Shown: positions 1-10,426 of the stretch, piece after piece | How the letters are laid out: each line of letters begins with the position of its first letter | Numbering within the stretch: position 1 is the first letter of the stretch | NCBI RefSeq assembly: GCF_018294505.1 | Contig: NC_057809.1 | Location: forward strand, 422,180,233 to 422,244,232 | Direction: 5' to 3' | Length of the DNA: 64,000 bases | From: Triticum aestivum | Lineage: Eukaryota > Streptophyta > Magnoliopsida > Poales > Poaceae | The notes under the pieces: model-generated | Told to the model about the DNA's origin: nothing | Databases searched by the model: none | Seen by the model: the letters and a program-made list of their open reading frames with translations, nothing else | Program-made: the position numbers and the translations under genes

Positions 1-864
1 TGCATGTGCTTGGGTAAGAGAGATAGCGGGAGACCTAGAGAGTGAGGGAAGAGATGTGTGCATGCCCGAGAGACAAAGTGATAGAGACCAATGTTGGGGT
101 CCAGACTTTACAAGAGAGAGGGGTGTTAATGTGCTTGTGTGTTGGTGTTTGGGGGAGAGAACGACTTCTCTATGTGTGTGTGTGTGTGTGTGTGTGGTGG
201 GGGGGTTGACTTCAGATAAAGAGTGAGGTGTCTATATTTGAGGGACTTCAGCGTAATTGAGATATTGTGCACTCATGGTTAATCAATTTGTTTCACAGTT
301 TGTACTATGAGATAACGATACTTTTGAACATGCGTGATATACCTTGATGTACCAGAATTACAAACCTAAGATTGGAATTTTGGAATTCGACTCCATCATT
401 AGCTTTTGTAATTCATTTAAACGGAGGTACATTTTTAAGCCGGGATTTCTTGATTTCAAATTCATATATCAAACCTAGAGATATACACATACGGGCATGT
501 TCAAACTTTATAGTCATCCACTTTATTCATACACATACACATTTTTGCTTTTGTCATCATATTTAGGATAAACACATTTGGAATTTCATTTGAATTGGAC
601 CGTATGATGGTATTTGCTTGTAGTAGCTCAATATCCATATTTGAATTGAATGGACAATCTAAGTTTCGAGTTGGAGACATTGATTTTCAAAACTTGCACA
701 TTTTTTTGCGTGCAAAACAAACAAATTGTCGTCCATGATATCATAGTCGGCCGTATGAGAGCAGAATACTTATAATTTTAGGCGCCAAAAGCTTTCAAAC
801 TTCCCGCTCACATCGAAATATCACGCGCCCGAAAGTTTAGCCCTGCGATATTCCTATTTTACCC
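1..864. other. Non-coding flank, no gene recognised
   Basis: AT-rich sequence with no convincing reading frame. Apart from a TG microsatellite I see no terminal repeats, splice-supported exons or RNA genes. It may be upstream DNA of the gene model that follows, or interior sequence of the CACTA element ending at 9505, whose other end is not visible. Confidence 0.5.
173..196. repeat. (TG)n microsatellite
   Basis: Twelve uninterrupted TG dinucleotides, preceded by a looser GT-rich stretch. It is a simple repeat, potentially polymorphic between accessions. Confidence 0.95.
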
Positions 865-917
865 CTACCACATGAACGGAAAAGGGCTGCTTTGGTAACT
901 CCATTGTTTTCCCCTCT

Positions 918-1604
918 TTGCCCCCAACATTCTTCCCCAGAGCCCCTCCCCTTCCCCTCCCCGACCCCCCCAACTACGGCAAGCCGCCGGATTTAGTCCT
1001 CTGCCGCAGCGGTGGACCTCACACCCCGCCAGATCTACCTTCCGCACCTTGGAACCCCCAAGTGCCAACTCACCACTTCACCGGAGCCGCTTCAGCGACT
1101 GGCTTTTCCACCGCTCCAGATCTCCTTGACCGCCATCATGGTCCACCGCACTGGATCTGCTTAACCGGCACCCTCGTCCACCACAGCGTAGGCCCTTCAC
1201 TGACTCCCTTATCCACCCCTTCGCTGGCCCTTCATACAAGCCCTCGTCCGCCGCAACCGATCCGCCTCACCGAAAGCACTGTACAACGCACCCGCCAAAG
1301 CCTTCGTCCACTGCACCGGACCCACTCCACGGATGCCATATTCAACTCCACTGGCCCTTCTTTACCGACGCCGCAGCCTCATCAGGTTATTTCGATTAGT
1401 ACTCCTTCGGTTTTTCTCTTTATTGTGCAACTGTTCACTTACCACAGATGAGCTTTCTTGTATGTCGACAGGCGCCGCAACCGTAGCACCGGAGCTGCTT
1501 CAGCGACGGCGACAGCCGGCCCAAACTCAACCACAACATGAGCACCATCGACGATCCTTAGCTATCAAGTATGACAACGATACCCATACACCACCGAGAA
1601 TCAG
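918..1604 (+). other. C-rich, proline-coding leader and candidate first exons of the first coiled-coil gene model
   Basis: A sharp change to C-rich sequence with an open frame of 177 codons (918-1451) rich in Pro, Thr, Ser and His, made of loosely repeated phrases around the sequence for Pro-x-His. Such C-rich openings are common in the 5' UTR or first exon of grass genes. A possible exon at 1472-1604 is bounded by an AG acceptor and a CAG|GTACTA donor. I cannot link these exons by phase to the better supported downstream exon, so the gene start is undecided. No known domain is recognised. Confidence 0.3.
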
Positions 1605-2111
1605 GTACTATTATCCAACGGCCAGCGCCTACATTCACTTTCCTAGCATAAGCACCGCACCTTTGAATTTCTTCAGGGCATCATTCAGTTTTTCATGAGA
1701 CGTGTTATTGTGCTTGCACCTGTAGGGCCATACTTCTGGCAGTGAACATGTTACATGTGCTAAATTACATACCAGTGCACATATAGTTAATATGCTTTGA
1801 TTTTGTTCTAATGCCACCTGTTGGTTCCATCAGACTGCTTAATGTTCTCTATGCTTAATTACACATCAGCAAACTAGCATGTGGTTCCGCTGCTTTTTGT
1901 TCGTTTTACCCTACATTTTCTGATGCTAGCTATTACATCACTGCTCCGAGCCTCTGTTCATTACTTGTTTGTGTGTTCTTGATCTTCCCAAGTTGCATGA
2001 CTAATTTGATGCTTCTATTAATTATGGAGCTGCCAACCCCATCAAGCAAAATATTTGTTCTTTTGGGGCTGGCACCTCAAACAAGCATAAAAATAGAGGG
2101 AAGCGGATATA

Positions 2112-2326
2112 CTCCCTCCGATTCTATTTACTTTGCGCATAACTCTTGACCCGCATACCAAGGAGGGCACTGGTTTAATTTTTCTGGACTAATTTGCCAA
2201 TTAATTAGGGCAGAGGCGGATGGGGCGGGGCACAAAAGGAAACCAGCGCTAGGAATCGGCAATGCGCATACTAATACGAGAAAACTGAGAAAAAGTTATA
2301 CGCAAAGTAAAAAGAATCGGAGGGAG
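2112..2326. mobile_element. Stowaway MITE (Tc1/mariner type)
   Basis: A 215-bp element with inverted ends that begin CTCCCTCCGATTCT and read ...AGAATCGGAGGGAG at the other side. It is flanked by TA on both sides (2110-2111 and 2327-2328), as expected for the Tc1/mariner target duplication. The inverted homology continues inward for about 35 bp around ACTTTGCG/CGCAAAGT. It is non-coding and would depend on a transposase supplied elsewhere. It lies in intron-like sequence of the first gene model. Confidence 0.93.
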
Positions 2327-2900
2327 TATTGTCGTGTATGTACACACCCTTCTTTCATTAGTTTAGATGAACCATTGATGATCAATTCGGACCAGTGCAT
2401 GCGATTAAAATTAATTTTACCTAAATAGATGGTGCAGAATAAACTACAACAACTAGATTTGCAACCACGGGATGCTGACGATATCTTCAAAGAACATTGC
2501 AACAGCAGCTAGGCTTCACAGCAACATATGGTAAGCCAGTGTGTTTTAGTACATGTGAAATGTAATGCGAGTGGGCTGCTTTCTTGGCTTGTGCCCTCAA
2601 CGTGTAATCCTACAGAATTACAAATAGTTCAATTGTCTGCTTTGATGTATTGCTTGATTCGAATGCTTATTTGTTGTTACGCTATACCTGAGTTGGCCAA
2701 TATGTCAGCAGTGCCTGCTGTACTATCATAAAGAAATGCATGCCTATTTCATTTGAGTCCTTAACTTTTCCTCTCAACTTCATCACAAGACTGTCTTCGT
2801 AGTTTATATGAGGCCACACTGTTAAGTGCTTTCTCAGATTATTTCAACTGCTTAGATGCCTTGGCAACTTAAATATAGCGGTTGTACACTGCCTTTCAAC

Positions 2901-3061
2901 TAGGGATGTCAACTGGGTCCGGTTTAATCCCGATTAAAGTCCACTAGTGGTATGATAGTTCAAAAGAGTTTTTGTTTTTTTGAGGAAAATGAACTAGGGA
3001 GGTAGCAAAAACTAACTAGATGGGACTGGCGGATGTCGTTTATTTGCCACTTACATCCCTA
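2901..3061. mobile_element. Short hAT-like MITE
   Basis: A 161-bp element with terminal inverted repeats TAGGGATGT / ACATCCCTA. The flanking 8-mers (2893-2900 CTTTCAAC and 3062-3069 GTTTCATC) match at 6 of 8 positions, which fits a decayed 8-bp hAT target duplication. There is no coding capacity. The assignment rests only on the termini and the imperfect duplication. Confidence 0.6.
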
Positions 3062-3225
3062 GTTTCATCTTACCATTTTAATTTCTTTTCGGCTGATGCT
3101 GCTTCAAACCATTTAAATATAGTTTGCCATGCTCGGCAATAATTCGTCCGTCATTTACCATGTAAGCTTACTACCTGGATCATACGATAACTATCTCTTA
3201 CTGATGTCCAGCGAAAACCTTTCAG

Positions 3226-3579
3226 GATGTCGTTCACACTAGGACACAATGTACAACCCCAGAATCTATTTGTGGAAGCAGTGCGCCATCCATGTTACCA
3301 GATGGTAGCAGTTCAGAGGCAACACCACCGGAGAGCAGTCTGAGCACAGATATTATAGTGCTTGAGGCTCTACTAGAGGCAGAAAGAGATGGTGTGGCTG
3401 CCATGAATGAGGTAATATTTATCTTGAGGCTGGAAATTACGGAATTAGCGGCACGCATTATGCAAGCAACCCAAGAATTGGAGGAAGTAAGAATGTTGCA
3501 TTTGAAGACGGAGGAGGTCCTGCTGTTTCTGCTATCTGAAGCCCAAGATAATCCCGGTTCTTCTTTAGATACCAGTTGA
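3226..3579 (+). CDS. Terminal exon of an unknown coiled-coil protein (gene model A)
   Basis: The exon follows a CTTTCAG acceptor and is open from its first codon to TGA, giving 117 residues. The first 45 residues are Ser/Thr/Pro-rich and acidic; the rest is an uninterrupted amphipathic helix rich in Leu, Glu and Ala (LEALLEAER... to ...EEVLLFLL), a likely coiled coil. An upstream candidate exon at 2457-2530 ends in a strong TG|GTAAGC donor and encodes a segment with SSKNIATAAR, which loosely resembles the first exon of gene model B downstream. The phases do not join directly, so exons are missing or the gene is decayed. No known family is recognised. It may be a host gene or cargo of the CACTA element ending at 9505. 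Confidence 0.45.
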   Translation, partial: DVVHTRTQCTTPESICGSSAPSMLPDGSSSEATPPESSLSTDIIVLEALLEAERDGVAAMNEVIFILRLEITELAARIMQATQELEEVRMLHLKTEEVLLFLLSEAQDNPGSSLDTS

Positions 3580-4100
3580 AATTATCATTAGATTATTGTA
3601 CTTGCATGTTGTGTCATGTCTCTGAATGGATTATGTTGCAAGACCCCCTATGTTGTCCATGTGTTGTAATGATCTGAATTTTTTAGGCGAGGTAATCCTC
3701 AGTACTTGTATGATTGACATAAGGTGAACTGTTTTTCGTGTGAGCATATTGTATTGGATGAAATAACTGTTTGACTCAGAGTGTATCCAACCTACTGAAT
3801 TCGAAGATCATGGAATTTCTAAATCATAATCATACATAAAGGTGGAATAAATCTTTGTTGTGGTTTTGAAGAAATAAATAACAAAACGTATAATTATCTG
3901 AGGATATTCGTATTCGAATACAAATTGGATTTGAATTTAGTTTGCCAGGTCCCAGGGCAAACGTGAATGCTAATTCTCCCAAGTTTTGAACGAAGCGGCT
4001 AAACACCCACTATAATTTGTGGGCTGCCCGAAGCAAGTGTTTGCGAGATGGAAATTACTATCTACCCCTGACACTTGACATCCTTATTGACAGGATTTAC
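3580..4100. other. Intergenic spacer
   Basis: AT-rich sequence after the stop of gene model A. I see no reading frame, terminal repeat or RNA gene in it. It would contain the polyadenylation region of model A if that gene is expressed. Confidence 0.5.
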
Positions 4101-4119
4101 ACTGCTGTCGATAGGGGTA

Positions 4120-4600
4120 GACTAGTAACTTCAATCAGACGTGACACGACGGCCTCTGAGCCCATTCAGACACGGTGGGCGCCAAACGTGAGCAGCAAAA
4201 CACATTTGATTCAAGCTCATCTGAAAGACATGTGTCTCTTCCTCCATTTCCCCATTCATACACGGTGGGCGGCAAAACAAACTCTCCTCGTCCGAAATCG
4301 ATGTAGGCTTATATTTTAAATAGGGGCAGATGTGTAATTTCCATCAGACGTGACACAACTGCCCTACCTGTCAGCCCCGTTCATACACCATGGGCGCCAA
4401 CCGTGGGCGGCAAAATACCCTCTCCTCGCCCGAAATCGATGTAGGCTAATATTTTAAATAGGGGCAGAGGTGTAACTTCCATCAGACGTAAAACAACCGC
4501 CCTACCTGTCAGCCCTGTTCATACACCGTGGGCGTCAACCGTGGGCGGAAAAACACCCTCTCCTCGCCCGAAATAGTTACCGGCAAATATTTGGGAGATG
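4120..4600. repeat. Degenerate tandem repeats, 125-138 bp unit
   Basis: At least two full units and flanking partial ones. Each contains, in order, TTCATACACCGTGGGCG, a CTCTCCTCGCCCGAAAT phrase, ATTTTAAATAGGGGCAGA, and CATCAGACGTGACACAAC. The TTCATAC start recurs at 4255, 4380 and 4518, so the spacing is 125 then 138 bp; the longer unit has an extra 13-bp phrase. A related phrase also occurs near 4730, just before the C-rich leader of gene model B. The repeats may be a promoter-proximal duplication. Confidence 0.8.
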
Positions 4601-4700
4601 CGAGATTACCGTCCTATCCCCAACCAACGCGATGTCCGAAATTTTAAATGGGGGTTAAGTTCGTAACTTTCCCCCATTACAGAGAAGCGCGTCCCAAAGT

Positions 4701-5057
4701 TTGAGATCCCCCCTCCCGTCCATTTCCCCATTCATACACCGTCGGCGGCCAGCCTCCTCCGTCCGCCACCCCATCCTCCACCTTGCTGGAGCCGCTACCC
4801 CTACCCCGTCGTCCACTGCAAGAGACGGACGTCTCTCATCCACTGCGCTAGACCAGGACCCTTTCATCGCCTCCTCTCTCTTCATAGGTGTCGTCGTCCA
4901 CCTTGCCGTTGCTGCTCCTACGACCGCCTCGTCCACGGCAACAGGATATATCCCCCGACTCGGCCGTCTGCCATCTAAAATCTTCTTCCCCGCCACCGAC
5001 AGCCACCCCGCCACCGACAGCCATCGCACCTGTAGCACCCTCAACGTATCAGCATAA
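4701..5057 (+). other. C-rich open leader before gene model B
   Basis: An open frame of 118 codons, rich in Pro, Ser, Thr and Arg, comparable in composition and position to the leader of gene model A. A plausible donor lies at CTCAAC|GTATCA near 5045. I could not connect it by phase to the exons at 6421 onward. It may be 5' UTR rather than coding. Confidence 0.3.
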
Positions 5058-5139
5058 GCCTACACGGCGTCGCAAGAGAGGTGGTACTCTTCCATATGTG
5101 CTTAAGTTATTGATCTCACCCGGAAAATAGATCATAATT

Positions 5140-6150
5140 TTTTTACTGTACTTTTCTTGTCCGTACCAAATCGTAGTGGCTAGTTGAAAGCAAACATTAG
5201 TTGCGAAGTAGCATTGTCCGGTTTGCACCTTCAGATCCGCCATGGCACGGGCACTATACTCGTAAAGCTTATGGTTTACCCCCTTTATATTCACTACCAT
5301 CATCGTAGGTGCTTCGTGTCGTGCTAGCACTGCTCCTCAAGACCTCAACCCAAAGCTTACGTGTTGAAATACGAATCTGATATGATGCTCATATCACTAA
5401 AATAGAGAACGTTTAATTGGTCACATAATGTTCCTATATTCATTTTGAAAAGCATGTGCGCCACCCACTGGTCCAGCTAGTTCGACTTTCCTGATTTTTC
5501 TCTTGATGCTTAGGGTTTTCCCCTTTTATCTACTCTACTATGTTCTGCGTAGGTGCTTTCTGTCATACTAGCATTACTCCACCCTTCAAGCTAAACAACA
5601 CAACACTCAGAATTTGAAAGCTTAGTTGTTCAAATATGATTGTGATATGATACTGATATTAGTTAACCGACACATTTAATTGGTTAGCTAAAGGTCCCAC
5701 TTGAGTTTCCAAATGCATGTCGCGACATATAGAGAGACAGCATAATTGCATTTCTTTGTCACTTGTTGACCGTACTTTCTTGTCCATACCAAATCTTAGT
5801 TGTTATTTCAAAGCAAACATCGGTTGCTAACTACCCTTTGCGCGGTTTGTAGCTTCAGATCTGCCATCCCGCTGCCATGGTCAACACTGTACTCATCATG
5901 CTTATGTTTTCCCCATTTTATGATGACCAAAATCAGCCTACGTGGTTCGTGTCGTAATAGCACTTCTCCACCCATCGAGCTAAACAAGCTTAGTTGTACA
6001 AATTCATATCTGATATTATTGCTGATATTAGTAAAACTGAGAGATGTTTAATTGGTTAGATAAATGTTCCTACTTTAGTTTCGAAATGCATGTGAGCCAC
6101 ATATGGAGAGACCGGAAAGAATAGTATTTCTCTGTGCGCTCTGGTTCATC
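5140..6150. repeat. Three degenerate tandem copies inside the long intron of gene model B
   Basis: Three related blocks start near 5140, 5505 and 5765. Shared phrases include CTTGTCC(G/A)TACCAAATC, GGTGCTT(C/T)(G/C)TGTC, CTGATATTAGT and GTTTAATTGGTTAG followed by GTTCC and a CATGTG phrase. Blocks 1 and 3 are the most complete, and the middle one lacks its beginning. No coding frame is conserved between them. Confidence 0.75.
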
Positions 6151-6425
6151 ATGGGTGGCCAACCGACATTGTATTAAAAGACTTGTAATATCTTCAATCT
6201 GCTTGCTCTTCTGCTCTTCTTTAAGATGATACTCTTCTCTTGTGGTCGACTGGTCAGGTCGAGTTGTTCTCCCTTAGTATATTTTGAATCTGTCAGGTCA
6301 GGTCGACTTGTTCTTCTTTACTATATGTTGAAGCTATCATCTGCGAAGTGTCATCACTTCTGGAGCTCTCATATTTTGAGTAGTAGGCCACACTATATTA
6401 ATGCACACAAGAAATTACAGCATGC

Positions 6426-8119
6426 ATGGCATCTTTTAAAAGAATTGCAGAGATAGCACAAAGGGGTTTACAGGGAGGCAGTATTGGATTAGAATCACTT
6501 CTGCATTACAAAGAAAATCTCACTTGTTTTTATGTTTTCATGCATGTCAGATATTGAACATTATCAAAATGAATATGAGAATGGGCGCACGAGAGGAATA
6601 TTGCGGAACGATCCACTGGCTAACAAACTTGGCATGGTGGAGGATGGCCTATCTTATTCACCCATCAAGGTGCTTGTTCTAACTTTGCAAAGTTGTATTG
6701 GTCGCACATATTTTGCTTCTGAACTCTTGCATTACTTCTACTTTGTTACACTATGCTTAGTTTAAGCATCATATATGAGTATATGCCGTACCTATCCATT
6801 TTCTGTACCTATTCCATGTGTCGTCACACTATGTTTTTCCAGTCAAATGTTGTTCTTTTGTAATAGATGTCCAAAAGGAAGAGGGTGAGTGCAGATCCTC
6901 AAGGAGTACAAACTAGGTATTTGGAAAAGGTAGTGATACCTGTTAAATCAGATAGATCAGCAGCCATAGAAAACACAAGCCCAACTGTACCACACTTTAC
7001 GCCTACTCCAGTGGCCAAACCCCTATTAGAACTGCTGGGAGCCCAGCGTCAGGTACTGTCTATGATATCAATTCAAAATTTGAACTCCTAAATTTCTGCT
7101 TGTGCCTTACCTTCTCTCTTGTATGAAAACTAATTTCAGATGAATCTCCTTTCTCAAAGGATCATACGATCTCAAAACAATAATGGGCTCTGCATTGCTC
7201 TTGTCAGTACCTCTCTCCCTTTTGCCTTGTAACGTTGTACTTAATTATTTGCTATTTGATTATGTATCATCAGTCTGCACCTGAGCTTCATTATCCTCTG
7301 TTTCTTCCAATATTATTTGATCTATATTTAGTCTTTGCAAAATGTAGAATAATGGCAACGCTTATAAAGAATTTTCTTTGGGGAATTTATTGAATTATCC
7401 TTCCATCAACATGGAGAAGGGCTTTGTCCAGCCCGTGTTAACATGTAATGTAAGTTCATCCTTCTCAAGCCTTCAAACTTTGTTGTAGTATAGATTAGGA
7501 TTGGCATCATTTCCTCCACTGTTGTTTGCTTTGCTGTTTACATCTGATTGGATGTTTGCAACAACTACCAGTTTCAAATTGTAGTTGTAAAAACATGTTC
7601 CTTATGCAGAACAGATCCATTTATTTGCTTATATAATTGTGAAACCTGTTACGTGTCTCCTTGTTTCTCTTTCAGACTCATATCTCTTACGCCAGGCAGA
7701 ACTTTAGGGAAGATAGTGAGCCAAACTATCTTGAGGACAGCGAGATGACCCCAAGGTCCTATCTTGATGAAGGCAATGAGTTGAAGCTACTCACCAGCAG
7801 GTGTGAGACAACCTATGTGCAGTTGCTGCCTCAATCAGTTCGACTTATTCAGTCTCAACTTAAAGCGGAAAGGCTTGCTTCAGCTCAGCTCCGACTTGAA
7901 GTCAAAGATGCAATGAAGATGTCAGAGGACTGCCGTGTGCACCATCATGCATTAAATCTAGTGTTGATGCATCTATCCTTGACACAAATGAGGTCTACTC
8001 AGCTTCTTCAGCTGTTTGGGGGGGGGGCTGACCTGGCCAGGCCTAGTGCTTTCTGGAGTGCTCTCAGTTCTGTATATTCTTTTGTCGGCGCATTTATTTG
8101 CACTAGTGGCGAACTTTGA
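6426..8119 (+). CDS. Spliced unknown coiled-coil protein (gene model B)
   Basis: Five exons join in phase: 6421-6480 (ATG at 6426), 6551-6669, 6867-7052, 7140-7202 and 7676-8119, each with AG acceptor and GT donor, giving 288 codons plus stop. The first exon itself has an acceptor (ATTACAG), so more 5' exons are likely. The product starts with MASFKRIAEIAQRG, has a basic patch MSKRKRV, and ends with a long Leu/Ala/Glu helix (QSQLKAERLASAQLRLEV onward) like that of gene model A. An uninterrupted run of ten or so G at about 8020 near the C-terminus is a likely frameshift spot. I recognise no family. It ends about 130 bp before CACTA subterminal repeats, so it could be an accessory or captured gene of that transposon; that is inference. 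Confidence 0.5.
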
Positions 8120-8249
8120 TGCCCAATGGATGTAATATGTGTGATAGCCGTGATAGCCTAGCGTAAGTTGCTTGCTTATTTATTTCCTTGTTGTCTTGTT
8201 TATTTGTTTGCTTCTAGTCATTGCAGTTCTTTTTCCATGGTTTGCTAGT

Positions 8250-9505
8250 GGCTGCAATAACCTATTTTTTAAAACTAGGCCACAATAACCATGGGCTAAT
8301 ATTTACTGTAGTGACACTGGGCCTCCTACGGGCCATAGAAACAGTGGGCCTTCTATGGGCCGTAGAAACAATGGGCCTTATACGGGCAGTATGATCGATG
8401 GCCAAACATGGGCCAATAACAGGCTGCATTATGGCCGTAAACAGGCTAGAGTTGGAATCGTCCGTTCATGGGCCGACCATAATGGGCCATCGTTAATAGG
8501 TCGTATTTGATGACGCTATAAAAACGGCCCAACGTATTAACGGACCACAAACAGGCCGACTGTAACCACGGGCTGAATTTGGCCCACAAGCAGAAAAAGA
8601 CAGTAATGGGCCGTAAGTAAACAAATGTTGGAAATGATCCCAAGAATAAATGGGCTCTGAGAAGGCCGAAAGATAACATGGGCTGGAAACGGCCCAACAG
8701 AATAACGGGCCGTTAATGGGTATAAAGTGATACACTGTTCATTACGGGCCAGTTTCACCACGGGCCGTTAATGGGTCTAAAGTGATACACCGTTCATTAC
8801 GGGCCAGTTTCACCACGGGCCGTTAATAGGCCAAGAGTTACATAGGGCCTCATATGGGCCAAAAGACGTCATGGGCCATACATGGGCCAGAAGTGAAAAC
8901 AGGCTGGAATCATATTGGGTGGCCCATATGACGCTACTGGGCCTAATTCGGATAGGGCGTAACGGGCCTTGGGTTAGCGGGTTGTAAATGGTCTATATGC
9001 GAACAGGCCCTTAACAGGCTTTACATGGGCCGGCCCGCCACCCTTTGACCAAGTCAAACGGGCCGGCCTTTTCACAGGAAGGGGCCTCTGTTGGGCCGTG
9101 CCACGTGTCGACGTATCATAGGCGCCTATCTGACCCATTGACGAGCTGACACGTGTTTCGTCCGGCCAATAAGAATTTTACACGTGGAAATTTCCCATTG
9201 GTCGGGGTTGTTAACAGGTTATCAGATCCAAAACCCGACCCGATAGCTTAACGGCGTTCCGTTACGGTGGATGCCACGTGTTGGTCACCCTTGATGAAAG
9301 CACTTCTGTGACGCGCGATTTATCGTCATGGAAGTGGACACTTCCGTGATGATAATTTTGGTAATGTCATGGAACACTTCTACGACATCACACGTATGAC
9401 TATCTTGATTATGTCATAAATTTTTCATGGATGTACATGCATGACAAAAAACACGACCTACTGTGACAAACACGTATCATCACGGAAGTGTATTTTTTTG
9501 TAGTG
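8250..9505. mobile_element. 3' end of a CACTA (En/Spm) DNA transposon
   Basis: The right terminus, read on the minus strand, is CACTACAAAAAAATACACTT, the classic CACTA end. Inward lies an inverted pair: ATCATCACGGAAGT (9476-9489) and its perfect complement (9340-9353). From about 8250 to 9080 the sequence is packed with GGCCC/GGGCC phrases spaced every 20-40 bp, typical of subterminal transposase-binding arrays. No matching left terminus is present in 1-8250, so the element extends beyond the window or is truncated. Directly after 9505 the sequence is mid-coding DNA of a gypsy element, showing that the transposon landed inside that retrotransposon. The expected 3-bp duplication would be GAA (9506-9508). 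Confidence 0.85.
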
Positions 9506-10225
9506 GAACAAGTTTGCACAACCAGATGAAGACACCCCCTTTGGACGACACTTGAAGGAAGTCACTAGATACCTGAACATTGGAATACCAAGCTTCACCG
9601 GGACTTACAACGCCACTTTACTATAAGAGGAGCGTTGGATGATTCAAGTTCAAATTCCAGGAAGGACATTCACGCCAGTCACTGAGCCCATAGAGTTTTC
9701 CTTTGATGCACCCACCTGGAGTCTAGGAAAGAGTATGACAGCCCACATCACCATGGGACGCATTGGAGAAGTTTACCACAAGGAACTCATACTATCTACC
9801 AGATTTGTGGGCACCGAGATGAGCAATGGGAGATGATCAGCACCAGGAAGGATAGATCGATTGCAGCTTTCATCCAGGAGTTAAACCAACACATTCGACG
9901 CCAGGAGAACCAGATGTGCGCAGGCATGACAGATTTGAAGAAGGCGATGATAAGGATCGTGGAACTGGAGGAAGACCTCAAGGCTACTCGCGAAGATTAT
10001 GAGGAGGAAATTGTCGTACTAGTGGAGAAGAATGATGACCTGACAAGGAAGCTGGGAGTATTCATGGGAGACCCCGCGCCAGGAGGAGAAGACGACGATT
10101 CCACTTGCCCGGGGAACTACATCATCATCGACGACACCGACTCGGACCCCGGCGATAGCGATGATGACTATGTTTATGAAGCTGGAGCAGATATCATGGA
10201 GTCTTCGACCGATCAATTTTTCTAG
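9506..10225 (+). pseudogene. Extra ORF upstream of gag in the outer gypsy element
   Basis: A reading frame on the sense strand before gag. The first part is open from the CACTA junction (NKFAQPDEDTPFG...) with an in-frame TAA near 9626. A frameshift near 9815 moves it to the frame 9833-10225, which encodes RKDRSIAAFIQELNQ, a heptad-rich helix (about residues 15-85 of that part), and an Asp-rich C-terminal tail. Some grass gypsy elements carry such an additional ORF; its role is unknown to me. The 5' end is missing, so the start codon cannot be placed. Confidence 0.6.
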
Positions 10226-10426
10226 TCGACCACCATATCAGTACTAGTATTCCACCATGTATATAGTATAGCCCGAGCACTTTTGTAACGATAGTCCTAG
10301 ACCGCTTGTATGCCCTTGCTTGACTGATTGAGTGATATGTTTGTGTTTGTCTCATGTGCATATGGGTAGTGTTTTCCCCCTAGACCTCATTCTACTTTGT
10401 TTTCTCATCTTTTCTAAACTCAGCAG

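Noticed and set aside
8095..8119. CACTAGTGGCG as the left end of the CACTA element
   Set aside because: It does not match the right terminal repeat CACTACAAAAAAATACACTT and lies within the last exon of model B.
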